Shown here: in pieces, positions 33,899 through 42,112 of the stretch | Numbering within the stretch: position 1 is the stretch's first letter | Layout of the letters: every line of letters starts with the position of its first letter | Origin: Cellvibrio polysaccharolyticus | GTDB taxonomy: Bacteria > Pseudomonadota > Gammaproteobacteria > Pseudomonadales > Cellvibrionaceae | Assembly (NCBI RefSeq): GCF_015182315.1 | Contig: NZ_PRDL01000001.1 | Coordinates: 496,001-560,000 of the forward strand | Direction: 5' to 3' | DNA length: 64,000 nt | Notes under the pieces: model-generated | What the model was told of the DNA's origin: nothing | The model's input: only the letters and a program-made list of their open reading frames with translations | The model's database searches: none | Made by a program: the position numbers and the translations under genes

Positions 33899-34237
33899 AT
33901 GAAACTGGTAACAGCGATTATCAAACCGTTCAAGCTTGACGTAGTGCGTGAAGCACTGTCTGACGTCGGCGTGCACGGGATGACAGTCACCGAAGTGAAA
34001 GGCTTCGGGCGACAAAAAGGTCATTCGGAGTTGTATCGTGGTGCTGAATATGTGGTGGATTTTTTACCGAAAACCCGCATTGACATCGCCATTGCAGAAG
34101 ACCAGGTGGAAACGGTTGTAGAAGCCATAACCCGTGCAGCCAATAGCAATAAAATCGGCGACGGGAAAATTTTCATCTCCACCCTTGAGCAGGTGGTAAG
34201 AATTCGCACCGGTGAAACCGGCGCACAAGCGTTGTAA
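33899..34237 (+). CDS. glnK: GlnK, P-II nitrogen regulatory protein (copy 1)
   Basis: 112 aa from the second of two adjacent ATGs (33899), which is 6 bases after AGGAG and gives the usual MKLVTAIIKPFKLD. The T-loop contains the uridylylated tyrosine in GHSELYRGAEY (Tyr51 by family numbering), and the C-terminal GKIFISTLEQVVRIRTGE is the P-II signature. The trimeric protein senses 2-oxoglutarate, ATP/ADP and, through uridylylation, glutamine, and it plugs AmtB when nitrogen is plentiful. Followed by amtB after 27 bp. Confidence 0.95.
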   Translation: MKLVTAIIKPFKLDVVREALSDVGVHGMTVTEVKGFGRQKGHSELYRGAEYVVDFLPKTRIDIAIAEDQVETVVEAITRAANSNKIGDGKIFISTLEQVVRIRTGETGAQAL

Positions 34238-34264
34238 CTTTTTAAAACAGACGGGGAACAAGCA

Positions 34265-35527
34265 ATGGAAGAGAACATTTTTCATCTGCAGTACGCCTTG
34301 GACACATTCTATTTTGTGATCTGTGGTGCACTGGTATTCTGGATGGCAGCCGGTTTTGCAATGTTGGAAGCGGGTCTGGTGCGTTCAAAAAACACCACTG
34401 AAATTCTGGCCAAGAACGTTGGCTTGTTTGCTATTTCCTGCACCATGTATCTGGTGTGTGGTTACGCGATTATGTACGGCGGCAACATTTTTGTTTCCGG
34501 TATTCAGGAAGTAGACGTTGCTGCAACGCTGGGTGAATTTGCCGAGCGCGGTGATTTTACCGGTGACTCTATTTACTCGGGCGCATCCGACTTTTTCTTC
34601 CAGGTCATGTTTGCTGCTACCGCCATGTCTATCGTGTCCGGTGCTGTGGCCGAGCGTATGAAGCTGTGGCCGTTCCTCGCGTTCGCTGCGATTATGGCCG
34701 GCGTGATCTATCCGATGGAAGGTGCCTGGACGTGGAATGGCGACGACGTATTCGGTCTGTTCAATCTGGGTGAGCTTGGTTTCTCTGACTTCGCAGGTTC
34801 CGGTATTGTTCACCTGGCAGGTGCTTCTGCTGCGCTGGCCGGTGTTCTGTTGCTGGGTGCCCGTAAAGGAAAGTATGGCCCTAACGGTCAAATCAACGCC
34901 ATCACCGGTGCCAACCTGCCGCTGGCAACCCTCGGTACCTTCATCCTGTGGATGGGCTGGTTCGGTTTCAACGGTGGTTCTGTACTGAAGCTGGGCGATG
35001 TGGGCAGTGCCAACTCCGTAGCGATGGTCTTCCTGAACACCAACGCTGCTGCTGCCGGTGGTCTGGCCACTGCGATGATCGTTGCCCGTCTGTTGTTTGG
35101 TAAAGCTGATCTGACCATGACCCTTAACGGTGCATTGGCTGGTCTGGTAGCGATTACTGCCGAACCTTCTACCCCGACTGCTTTCCAGGCACTGTTGATC
35201 GGTTCTTGTGGTGGTGCGCTGGTAATCTTCGCCATCCTCGGTCTGGACAAACTGAAAATTGATGACCCGGTGGGTGCTATCTCTGTGCACGGTGTAGTTG
35301 GTATCTTCGGTCTGCTGGTTGTACCTTTAACCAACAGCGATGCCACCTTCGTTGGACAGATTGTTGGCGGCTTGACCATCTTCGTCTGGGTGTTCGGTGC
35401 CAGCTTGATTATCTGGAGCATTCTCAAAGCTGTCTTCGGTATCCGCGTCAGCGAAGAAGAAGAGTTTGAAGGCTCTGATATTGCTGAATGTGGTATGGAA
35501 GCTTATCCGGAATTTACCAACAAATAA
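34265..35527 (+). CDS. amtB: AmtB ammonium transporter
   Basis: 420 aa, ATG at 34265. It has about 11 membrane helices and the family landmarks: AAGFAMLEAGLVRSKNTTEI near the N-terminus, GAVAERMKLWPFLAF, the first pore His in GSGIVHLAGASAALAG and the second in ISVHGVVGIFG. No cleavable signal peptide is visible at the N-terminus. The C-terminal cytosolic tail ends EFTNK and offers the surface on which GlnK docks. Translated from the same operon as the P-II gene before it. The codon use is that of a well expressed gene. Confidence 0.95.
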   Translation: MEENIFHLQYALDTFYFVICGALVFWMAAGFAMLEAGLVRSKNTTEILAKNVGLFAISCTMYLVCGYAIMYGGNIFVSGIQEVDVAATLGEFAERGDFTGDSIYSGASDFFFQVMFAATAMSIVSGAVAERMKLWPFLAFAAIMAGVIYPMEGAWTWNGDDVFGLFNLGELGFSDFAGSGIVHLAGASAALAGVLLLGARKGKYGPNGQINAITGANLPLATLGTFILWMGWFGFNGGSVLKLGDVGSANSVAMVFLNTNAAAAGGLATAMIVARLLFGKADLTMTLNGALAGLVAITAEPSTPTAFQALLIGSCGGALVIFAILGLDKLKIDDPVGAISVHGVVGIFGLLVVPLTNSDATFVGQIVGGLTIFVWVFGASLIIWSILKAVFGIRVSEEEEFEGSDIAECGMEAYPEFTNK

Positions 35528-35545
35528 GTGCTGGTATTTGCCTGA

Positions 35546-35583
35546 TCTCTCTCCGCTCCGGTCAATATCCGGACGGAGAGAGA
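35546..35583 (+). terminator. Hairpin after amtB
   Basis: TCTCTCTCCG pairs with CGGAGAGAGA, with an inner CCGG/CCGG, starting 18 bp after the amtB stop. There is no T-run, so it may be a processing or stability element that lets some transcription reach the second P-II gene. Confidence 0.5.
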
Positions 35584-35769
35584 AAGTAACTTCCCGGTGC
35601 GAACCGGTTCCGCTGCCGAAGGTGATTTTGCCAGCTTTTACGTGTATCGTAAGCAGCATGACCTGAACGCAAAGGCTTGGGAATTGTCTCTGTAAACTGA
35701 ACAATTCTTTTAATAACGCTCCGCAGGAGCAAGGTTCGCATCAAAACCGGCGGATAAAAGGAAATGACA

Positions 35770-36108
35770 ATGAAATTGATTACTGCAGTTGTAAAACCTT
35801 TCAAACTGGATGACGTGCGTACAGCATTGTCCGAAGTGGGTGTTCAAGGGATGACTGTGACTGAAGTCAAAGGCTTTGGTCGTCAAAAGGGACACACCGA
35901 GCTTTACCGTGGTGCAGAATACGTTGTAGATTTTTTGCCCAAGGTTAAATTGGAGCTGGCGGTAGACGACGCCTTGGTTGAGCAGGCGGTAGAAGCCATC
36001 ACCAAAGCAGCGCAAACCGGAAAAATCGGTGATGGTAAAATCTTTATTACACCGCTTGAAGAAATTATTCGTATTCGTACCGGAGAAACCGGACCGGATG
36101 CGATTTAA
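35770..36108 (+). CDS. P-II nitrogen regulatory protein (copy 2)
   Basis: 112 aa from the second in-frame ATG (35770), 7-8 bases after AAAGGAA; an ATG at 35764 is too close to it. The sequence is highly similar to the P-II protein before amtB, with the T-loop GHTELYRGAEY including the modifiable Tyr and the C-terminal GKIFITPLEEIIRIRTGE. They differ mainly after residue 60 (KVKLELAVDDALVEQ against TRIDIAIAEDQVET). Which copy serves GlnB-like and which GlnK-like functions cannot be told from sequence. A 240-bp gap with a hairpin separates it from amtB; no sigma-54 site was found there. Confidence 0.93.
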   Translation: MKLITAVVKPFKLDDVRTALSEVGVQGMTVTEVKGFGRQKGHTELYRGAEYVVDFLPKVKLELAVDDALVEQAVEAITKAAQTGKIGDGKIFITPLEEIIRIRTGETGPDAI

Positions 36109-36135
36109 GTAATCACGTTATGTGAATATAAAAAC

Positions 36136-36159
36136 GCCGTGCTTGCACGGCTTTTTTTT
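36136..36159 (+). terminator. Intrinsic terminator after the second P-II gene
   Basis: GCCGTG-CTTG-CACGGC followed by eight T residues, 27 bp after the stop. A strong canonical terminator. Confidence 0.85.
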
Positions 36160-36168
36160 GTCTGTTTT

Positions 36169-36495
36169 TTAGTCGGGCGATGAGGTTGCCAACTGCTCGC
36201 GAAGCCGGTTGATAAATCGCCGATGTTGCCACACCAGAAATACCGGTAACACCACAATAATAATCAGCGTTGCCGTCAGCGCAGGCGGCATCCGCAGCAG
36301 TGGGCCAATGACGGTAATCAGCAACAGACAGACAGCGGTAATAATGGCACCACTTTGCAAATTACTTTTCCACACCGTCAATTTTTGTTCGCGGCCAAAA
36401 CCTGCCTCGTAGGCGGCTTCCAATTGTTTTAATTGCTGCTCCTGCGGCAGGTGGTGAATTTCCGGAAAGTGTTTCAAGAGCGGTTTAACATTCAT
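36169..36495 (-). CDS. Small uncharacterised inner-membrane protein
   Basis: 108 aa from ATG at 36495; an upstream in-frame ATG at 36534 would add 13 residues. The N-terminal 45 residues are charged and soluble (KHFPEIHHLPQEQQLKQLEAAYEAGFGREQKLTVWKSNLQ). Two hydrophobic helices follow (SGAIITAVCLLLITVIGPLL and ALTATLIIIVVLPVFLVW) with a short hairpin turn, then a basic C-terminus. No family recognised. It lies convergent to the second P-II gene. Confidence 0.6.
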   Translation of the reverse strand: MNVKPLLKHFPEIHHLPQEQQLKQLEAAYEAGFGREQKLTVWKSNLQSGAIITAVCLLLITVIGPLLRMPPALTATLIIIVVLPVFLVWQHRRFINRLREQLATSSPD

Positions 36496-36933
36496 TACAA
36501 TAGCCTTAAACGCGGTGCAAAGAGCGCTCTGCACGGTATCGGTTCTCAGTTGTTACCGGGCAGAGGTAACAGAATTTTTTTCAGGTACTTGTCAATCAAC
36601 CATCTTTTCAGCGATCATTTTCACCGTAAAAATGGCGCTGCCAGTTTACACTGTGCAACAGTATAACGCCTTGTTCGAAAAGTGTTCTGCCAGGCATTTA
36701 ATTATTGCAGTTCTCGCAAAGGGGTCTACCTTGAGTGGCTGCGAAATAGTGTTTGTGGCACCGCCCGGATTCGTAATAACTGTTTTTTTTGACCTGGCAT
36801 CGGGTAAGAAAAAAATATACTAAAAAACGGCTTTAAGGGTCATGACGTTTAAAGCGCTGTGCGCTATAAAATGTTCATGAACCACGCACGACTTGCGCCT
36901 TGGCGCTTTGTTAAATGACACACCAGGTGATTT
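36496..36933. other. Intergenic region upstream of sutA
   Basis: About 440 bp without a convincing gene. A hairpin GTTACC/GGTAAC at 36552-36570 is followed by a T-rich stretch and could end a plus-strand transcript. An AT-rich TATAAAAT at about 36866-36873 could be a -10 element for sutA, without a clear -35. Confidence 0.4.
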
Positions 36934-37236
36934 ATGACTGACGAAGAATCCATCAACGATGATGAAGTAGAAGAGCCTCTTGAGGATGAGGAGGATACTG
37001 ACGATACCGAGCTTGCCGATAGCGATGATATCGTAACCACTTCTTCAAGCAGCAAGGCGGCTGCTGAAGTCATTGACGATTTCAGTATCGCTTCCCGCCA
37101 GCGCGCCCGTGATGAACTGGATGCTCAGGTGGCAGCCTTTCTGGCTCGCGGTGGCGTAATCAACGAAGTGCCGGCCAGTGTAACGGCTGACCCTCCGAAA
37201 AAGCCGGCCCCGGATTACGGCGGACGCCCCATCTGA
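36934..37236 (+). CDS. sutA: SutA-like RNA polymerase-associated regulator
   Basis: 100 aa, ATG at 36934 with CAGGTGA upstream. The first about 45 residues are extremely acidic (EESINDDEVEEPLEDEEDTDD), followed by a helix with ASRQRARDELDAQVAAFLARGG and a C-terminal ADPPKKPAPDYGGRPI. This acidic tail-helix-basic/proline end layout and the final PPKKP..YG.RPI match SutA of Pseudomonas, a small protein that binds RNA polymerase beta and raises transcription of rRNA and maintenance genes in slow growth. Identification rests on memory of that C-terminal motif. A terminator follows. Confidence 0.78.
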   Translation: MTDEESINDDEVEEPLEDEEDTDDTELADSDDIVTTSSSSKAAAEVIDDFSIASRQRARDELDAQVAAFLARGGVINEVPASVTADPPKKPAPDYGGRPI

Positions 37237-37256
37237 TCCCTGCCGGTTTCAATAAA

Positions 37257-37282
37257 CCCTGGCCTTTGTGCCGGGGTTTTTT
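37257..37282 (+). terminator. Intrinsic terminator after sutA
   Basis: CCCTGGC pairs with GCCGGGG (one T-G pair) around a 6-base loop, with a T6 run at 37277-37282, 20 bp after the stop. Confidence 0.85.
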
Positions 37283-37850
37283 ATGTGTGTGGGGCTGCCG
37301 GGGTACTGTGCTGCACCGGGATGGTGCTGGCGTTGCGAGGCGGTGCTTTCAAGGGGCTTATGAGCACTGGCAAAGAGGCCGTTAGGCGCTAAACCAAATT
37401 GCCGCGCTTCGCACATTTTTCGAGCATTTTCGAGTCGGATGAACGACTTTCAAGGCTGGATTTTTGGCCGGTGCTGTGAGTAAAATGCCCCGTCTTTTGC
37501 CTATGTTTACTTCCTTGAATCGTTGCAAGCGTTAGCCGATGCAAATTCGGCTCAACATCGCAGAAGATAACCACAATCGCGAGTAAATCCTGGCAACGAG
37601 TAACCGACAAGTCCCCTGCTATTCCGGCATGGTGCTTGCCTGTTATCCGGACACCGGGCCAGGTTCCCCGCTGCAGGTATCGTGAAGAGGCCAAGCGTGG
37701 TGCCCACTGTATCTCTGATATTGATTCCACTGACAATCCGGTTCAGGTTCCACCCGATAGCGAGGTTGGTCTTACACGCCGCACAGGATGCTGCGCCAGG
37801 ACCGATGTATCCTTATGCCCTGCAGGATGGCATCGTGGTCAGAGCCCGGT
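37283..37850. other. Long leader region before potA, no gene seen
   Basis: About 570 bp lie between the sutA terminator and potA. Short open frames on both strands have no motif and no ribosome-binding site. I see no sigma-54 element and no clear riboswitch fold. It must contain the pot operon promoter. Confidence 0.45.
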
Positions 37851-38993
37851 ATGGCCGAAAATATTAATGATAGGAGTTCTGCCCTGGTGAATGAACCGCG
37901 TCCGCTGCTGATTTTAAAACAGCTCTCTAAAACCTACGGTAGTAACCGGGTGCTGGATCAATTTGATCTGACCATTTACGACGGTGAGTTTTTCACTCTG
38001 TTGGGGCCGTCCGGCTGCGGCAAAACTACCGTGTTGCGGATGATTGCAGGCCTTGAAGACGCCGACATCGGTGAAATTCGTCTTGCCGGTGAAGATATCG
38101 CGGCCATTCCCGCTGAAAACCGCCCGGTCAACACCGTGTTCCAGAGCTATGCCCTGTTTCCGCACATGACCGTGTTTGACAACGTGGCTTTCGGTTTGCG
38201 TATGAGCAAAGTGCCCAAAGCAGAGATTGAAAGCCGGGTGATGGAAGCGCTGGAAATGGTACGGCTGGGCGACTTTGCCCGCCGCAAGCCTAACCAGCTG
38301 TCCGGTGGTCAGCAGCAGCGAGTGGCCATCGCCCGCGCCGTGGTTAACCGCCCGAGATTGCTCTTGCTGGATGAATCGCTCAGCGCGCTGGATTACAAAT
38401 TGCGCCAGCAGATGCAAACCGAGTTGAAGCGTTTGCAGCGCAAACTGGGCATCACGTTCGTCTACGTCACTCACGACCAGGAAGAAGCCCTGTCGATGTC
38501 TGACCGTGTGGTGGTGATGAACCGCGGCAAGGTACAACAACTGGGTACGCCTCGGGAAATTTACGAGCAACCGGCCAATCTTTTCGTGGCGCGCTTTATC
38601 GGCGAGATTAACCAGCTGCAAGGTGAGATCGTCAGTGTTGATGGCAACCACCAGTACGAAGTAAAGGTGGAAGGTATGCAGTGGACGCTGCGCACCGAAC
38701 ACGCGTTCAACGTTGGCGATACAGTGAATGTGTTGCTGCGTCCGGAAGATCTGCGCGTTGAATACCTCGAAAAAGCCGACAGCAGCCAGGCGCTGGTGGG
38801 CCAGATTATCGAGCGCAACTACAAAGGCAAAACCTTGGATTCCATCGTTCGCCTGCCTTCCGGGGTAGAGTTGATCACCAGCGAGTTTTTTGACGAAGAT
38901 GACCCCTCGTTCGACTACAGTCTTAACCAGAGTGTGGCGGTGAAATGGGTTCCGGGCTGGGAAGTGGTGTTGCCGTATGAAGCTGCCAATTAA
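37851..38993 (+). CDS. potA: PotA, polyamine ABC transporter ATPase
   Basis: 380 aa from ATG at 37851 (MAENINDRSS); a GTG at 37887, ten bases after TAGGAGT, is a good alternative and would give 368 aa. The ABC motifs are intact: Walker A LLGPSGCGKTTVLRMIAGLE, Q-loop FQSYALFPHM, signature LSGGQQQRVAIARAV, Walker B LLLLDESLSALD and the H-loop YVTHDQEEALS. A C-terminal TOBE-like regulatory domain follows (about 280-375). It overlaps potB by 17 bp, as expected in a translationally coupled potABCD operon. Confidence 0.92.
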   Translation: MAENINDRSSALVNEPRPLLILKQLSKTYGSNRVLDQFDLTIYDGEFFTLLGPSGCGKTTVLRMIAGLEDADIGEIRLAGEDIAAIPAENRPVNTVFQSYALFPHMTVFDNVAFGLRMSKVPKAEIESRVMEALEMVRLGDFARRKPNQLSGGQQQRVAIARAVVNRPRLLLLDESLSALDYKLRQQMQTELKRLQRKLGITFVYVTHDQEEALSMSDRVVVMNRGKVQQLGTPREIYEQPANLFVARFIGEINQLQGEIVSVDGNHQYEVKVEGMQWTLRTEHAFNVGDTVNVLLRPEDLRVEYLEKADSSQALVGQIIERNYKGKTLDSIVRLPSGVELITSEFFDEDDPSFDYSLNQSVAVKWVPGWEVVLPYEAAN

Positions 38994-39849
38994 TCAATTC
39001 CGTTTCTGGGCGATAGGGCTGGTCACGGCGTGGCTGGCGCTGTTTGTGCTGGTGCCCAACTTGCTGGTGCTGCTCACCAGTTTTCTTACCCGCGATCAGA
39101 TTGATACCGTAGCACTGCCTTTCACCGCCGACAGTTATGTGCGCACTATGGATGTGCTCTATCTGCAGGTACTGATTGACTCGTTACGCATGTCGGGAAT
39201 GGCGATGCTGGTGTGTCTGGTTATCGGCTATCCGTTTGCCATGTGCATCGCGAAAATGCCCCGGCGCTGGCATGCGGTCTTATTGTTTCTGGTCATTCTG
39301 CCCTTCTGGACCAACTCCCTGGTGCGCACCTATGCGCTGCAATTCGTGCTGGGTAACAAAGGCTTGATCAACACTGCTTTGCTTGGCCTGGGTTTTATCG
39401 AAAAACCCTTGCAGTTGTTGTATACCGAATTTGCGGTGGTGCTCGGGTTAAGTTACATCCTGCTACCCTTTATGGTGTTGCCGCTCTATTCCGCGCTGGA
39501 AAAAGTGGATGAACGTTTATTGCACGCCGCCAAAGACCTTGGCGCCGGGCCATTCAATCGTTTCTGGCGTATCACCGTGCCGCTCACGTCGCCTGGCATT
39601 GTTGCCGGTTGCCTGATGGTGCTGCTGCCGGCGATGGGAATGTTCTACATTTCCGACCTGCTGGGCGGTGCAAAACATTTACTGTTGGGCAATGTTATCA
39701 AAACGCAATTCCTCAATACCCGCGACTGGCCCTTTGGTGCCGCACTCAGTGTGTTGCTGATCGTGTTGCTTGGATTCATGTTATGGCTGTACTTCCGCGC
39801 AATGCGTTTTGTCAGTCGTCAGGGAGGCATCAATGACTCGGACTTTTAG
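38977..39849 (+). CDS. potB: PotB, polyamine ABC transporter permease
   Basis: 290 aa, ATG at 38977 inside the end of potA. Six hydrophobic segments are visible and the permease EAA loop lies near residues 185-205 (ERLLHAAKDLGAGPFNRFWRITVPLTSPGI). Length and order fit PotB-type permeases. It forms a heterodimeric channel with the potC product, driven by PotA. Confidence 0.92.
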   Translation: MKLPINQFRFWAIGLVTAWLALFVLVPNLLVLLTSFLTRDQIDTVALPFTADSYVRTMDVLYLQVLIDSLRMSGMAMLVCLVIGYPFAMCIAKMPRRWHAVLLFLVILPFWTNSLVRTYALQFVLGNKGLINTALLGLGFIEKPLQLLYTEFAVVLGLSYILLPFMVLPLYSALEKVDERLLHAAKDLGAGPFNRFWRITVPLTSPGIVAGCLMVLLPAMGMFYISDLLGGAKHLLLGNVIKTQFLNTRDWPFGAALSVLLIVLLGFMLWLYFRAMRFVSRQGGINDSDF

Positions 39850-40600
39850 ACTGGGCTTTCTGGCACTGATCCTGTTTTTTATCTACCTGCCCATTGGGGT
39901 GCTGGTCGTTAACTCGTTTAACGAATCGCGTTACGGCACCAGCTGGCAAGGCTTCACGTTCAAATGGTATGAACGCCTGTTCGCCAATGAAAGTTTGATG
40001 ACTGCAGCCACCCATTCACTGACCATCGCCATTGTGGCGGCCACCGTTGCAACGGTGATCGGTACGCTGGGCGCAGTTGCGCTCTATCGCTACCAATTCA
40101 AGGGCAAAGCGGCCATGTCATCCATGGTGTTCGTCAGCATGCTGACCCCGGACATCGTCATGGCCATCTCGTTACTGATTATTTTTATCGCCATTGGTAT
40201 CGAGTTGGGATTCGTCTCTTTATTAATCGCTCACATCACTTTTTGTTTGCCGTTTGTCATTATTGCGGTCTATTCACGGCTGCGCGGTTTCGATGTGCGT
40301 ATGCTGGAAGCTGCACGTGACCTGGGTGCCGGTGAAGGTTATATTTTTCGGAAAATTATTTTCCCACTTGCGCTGCCGGCCATTGCGTCCGGCTGGTTAT
40401 TAAGTTTTACCTTGTCACTTGACGACGTAATCGTCAGCGCCTTTGTCACCGGGCCGGGCTACGAAATTTTGCCGTTAAAAGTTTATTCCATGGTGCGCGT
40501 TGGCGTATCGCCGGAAGTGAATGCAATCTCAACTTTATTGCTGGTTATCTCTTTAACACTGGTCGCTATTTCCCAGCTTCTTTTACGCGAGGAACGTTAA
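39833..40600 (+). CDS. potC: PotC, polyamine ABC transporter permease
   Basis: 255 aa from ATG at 39833, preceded by AGGGAGG and overlapping the potB end by 17 bp. Upstream in-frame codons belong to potB. It has six membrane helices and the EAA loop MLEAARDLGAGEGYIFRKIIFPLALPAI, followed by SFTLSLDDVIVSAFVTGPG, typical for PotC. It acts with PotB in the inner membrane. Confidence 0.92.
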   Translation: MTRTFRLGFLALILFFIYLPIGVLVVNSFNESRYGTSWQGFTFKWYERLFANESLMTAATHSLTIAIVAATVATVIGTLGAVALYRYQFKGKAAMSSMVFVSMLTPDIVMAISLLIIFIAIGIELGFVSLLIAHITFCLPFVIIAVYSRLRGFDVRMLEAARDLGAGEGYIFRKIIFPLALPAIASGWLLSFTLSLDDVIVSAFVTGPGYEILPLKVYSMVRVGVSPEVNAISTLLLVISLTLVAISQLLLREER

Positions 40601-40601
40601 T

Positions 40602-41648
40602 ATGAAATTTATCTGGGTGGCTGTTATAGCAGCACTATTTACCACCGCATGCAGCGATAAATCCGGCAGCGGTAGTGGCGAAAAAGTGGTGATCTACAAC
40701 TGGACAGAATACATCCCTGAAGACGTGTTGCGTCAGTTCACCAAAGAAACCGGTATTCAGGTGGAGTACGCCACTTACGAAAGTAACGAGGCCATGTATT
40801 CCAAACTGAAATTGCTGGACGGCAAAGGCTATGACATCGCCGTACCTTCTACCTTCTTTGTAGAAAGAATGCATAAAGAGGGTTTGCTGCAACCTATCGA
40901 TAAAACCCTGTTGAGCAATTACCGCAACCTCGACCCGGCGCACCTGAACAAACCTTTCGACCCGAACAACGTATACAGCGTACCTTACTTGTGGGGCAGC
41001 ACCTCCATTGCGGTGAACGGTGACGATGTAGACCCGTCCAGCATTACCAGCTGGAAAGATCTGTGGAAGCCGGAATTTGCTGGCAAGTTGATGATCATGG
41101 ACGATGTCCGTGACAACTTCTACGTGGGCTTGCGCGTTGCCGGTTTCGAAAACAACAGTAAAGATGAAGCAGAAATTGAAGCGGCTTACCAGGCGCTGAA
41201 AGCGCTGTGGCCGAGCATTAAAATGATCAATTCGGACTCCCCGAAATCACCGCTGATCAAAGGCGAAGTCAGTATCGGTGCTATCTGGAATGGCGAGGCT
41301 TATATGGCGTTACCAGAGCTGCCTAACTTGCAATACATTTACCCGGAAGAGGGTGCGGTGTTGTGGGTAGACAGTTTCGTGATTCCGAAAGGTGCCGAGA
41401 ATATTGAAAATGCGCATAAGTTTATTGATTTTATGCTGCGAGCTGAAAGTGCCAAAGCGGCCATTGAAGAGCTCGGTTATGCCGCACCGAATGTTCCTGG
41501 CCGCGAGTTGCTGGATGAGGAATTGCGTAACAATAAAATTATTTTCCCGGACAGCGAAGATGTTGCCCGTGGTAGCTATCACCAGGATTTGGGTGAGACA
41601 GTTTTGATTTATGAGCGCTATTGGGAGCGTTTGAAGTCTGGTCGGTAA
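40602..41648 (+). CDS. potD: PotD/PotF-type polyamine-binding periplasmic protein
   Basis: 348 aa, ATG at 40602, 1 bp after potC. The N-terminus (KFIWVAVIAALFTTACSDKSGSG) is a signal peptide with a possible lipidation Cys17. The mature protein has the family blocks VVIYNWTEYIPEDVLRQFTKETGIQVEYATYESNEAMYSKLK, YDIAVPSTFFVERMHKEG, VPYLWGSTSIAVN and GAIWNGEAYMAL. Whether it prefers putrescine or spermidine cannot be told. The last gene of the pot operon; two hairpin elements follow. Confidence 0.92.
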   Translation: MKFIWVAVIAALFTTACSDKSGSGSGEKVVIYNWTEYIPEDVLRQFTKETGIQVEYATYESNEAMYSKLKLLDGKGYDIAVPSTFFVERMHKEGLLQPIDKTLLSNYRNLDPAHLNKPFDPNNVYSVPYLWGSTSIAVNGDDVDPSSITSWKDLWKPEFAGKLMIMDDVRDNFYVGLRVAGFENNSKDEAEIEAAYQALKALWPSIKMINSDSPKSPLIKGEVSIGAIWNGEAYMALPELPNLQYIYPEEGAVLWVDSFVIPKGAENIENAHKFIDFMLRAESAKAAIEELGYAAPNVPGRELLDEELRNNKIIFPDSEDVARGSYHQDLGETVLIYERYWERLKSGR

Positions 41649-41715
41649 CTTTTAATGCGTGAGTCGTTTACGGACAAATGGAGTAGTCCTCTCGTCATCG
41701 GTGGGCCGCCACCGC

Positions 41716-41803
41716 GCTAAAGGCTATTTTGAACACGCATAAATACGTCCCTGTAGCTTGAGCAAGCCATCCATGGCTTGCACAGTTCAAAATAGCCTTT
41801 AGC
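41716..41803. repeat. Long hairpin element, copy 1 (plus orientation)
   Basis: A 19-bp perfect inverted repeat (41716-41734 with 41785-41803) encloses a 50-bp core. The core contains a second perfect stem, GCAAGCCAT-CC-ATGGCTTGC (41762-41781), and ACGTCCCTGTAGCT-like sequence. Pairing continues imperfectly outside the outer arms. The core recurs inverted at 41951-41999. It looks like a REP-type intergenic element. Confidence 0.8.
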
Positions 41804-41928
41804 CCGATGGCAAGAAAACATCAGGGCGGCCTTTAGTTCAAAAAGCTCAGACCGCCTTTGCTTTGACCTTTACTTTTATTCCTCCAAGTGAAGACATTAT
41901 TTCGACGAAGCATTATGTAGTTTGACGG

Positions 41929-42021
41929 CAGCCTTTTCCTTCTTTCAAAACGTGCAAGCCATGGATGGCTTGCTCGAGCTACAGGACGTATTCATGCGAT
42001 TTTGAAAGAAGGAAAAGGCTG
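41929..42021. repeat. Long hairpin element, copy 2 (inverted orientation)
   Basis: A 22-bp perfect inverted repeat (41929-41950 with 42000-42021) encloses a 49-bp core that is nearly the reverse complement of the copy-1 core, including GCAAGCCAT-GG-ATGGCTTGC (41954-41973). The outer arms have no similarity to those of copy 1, yet each pair is perfectly self-complementary. Confidence 0.8.
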
Positions 42022-42072
42022 GTGGCAAACGGTCAGAATACTCCTCGGTTATATCTATCGAGGAAGATGAAT

Positions 42073-42100
42073 AAAAAAACCGGGTTGTCCCGGTTTTTTT
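42073..42100. terminator. Bidirectional intrinsic terminator between potD and xerC
   Basis: ACCGGG-TTGT-CCCGGT is flanked by an A7 run on the left and a T7 run on the right, so it works on both strands. It lies 12 bp from the xerC stop. Confidence 0.85.
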
Positions 42101-42112
42101 TATGCCCGAAAA

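Noticed and set aside
34385..35290. Long open frame antisense to amtB
   Set aside because: It is the mirror of a strongly biased, well-expressed gene; the protein is low-complexity and has no family features.
35527..35769. Second sigma-54 promoter before P-II copy 2
   Set aside because: No GG/GC pair with the right 12-base spacing was found on the plus strand.
41821..41860. Possible third copy of the hairpin element (GGGCGG...CCGCC around 41824-41855)
   Set aside because: It has a short GC stem and a piece of similar T-rich sequence but lacks the conserved core.
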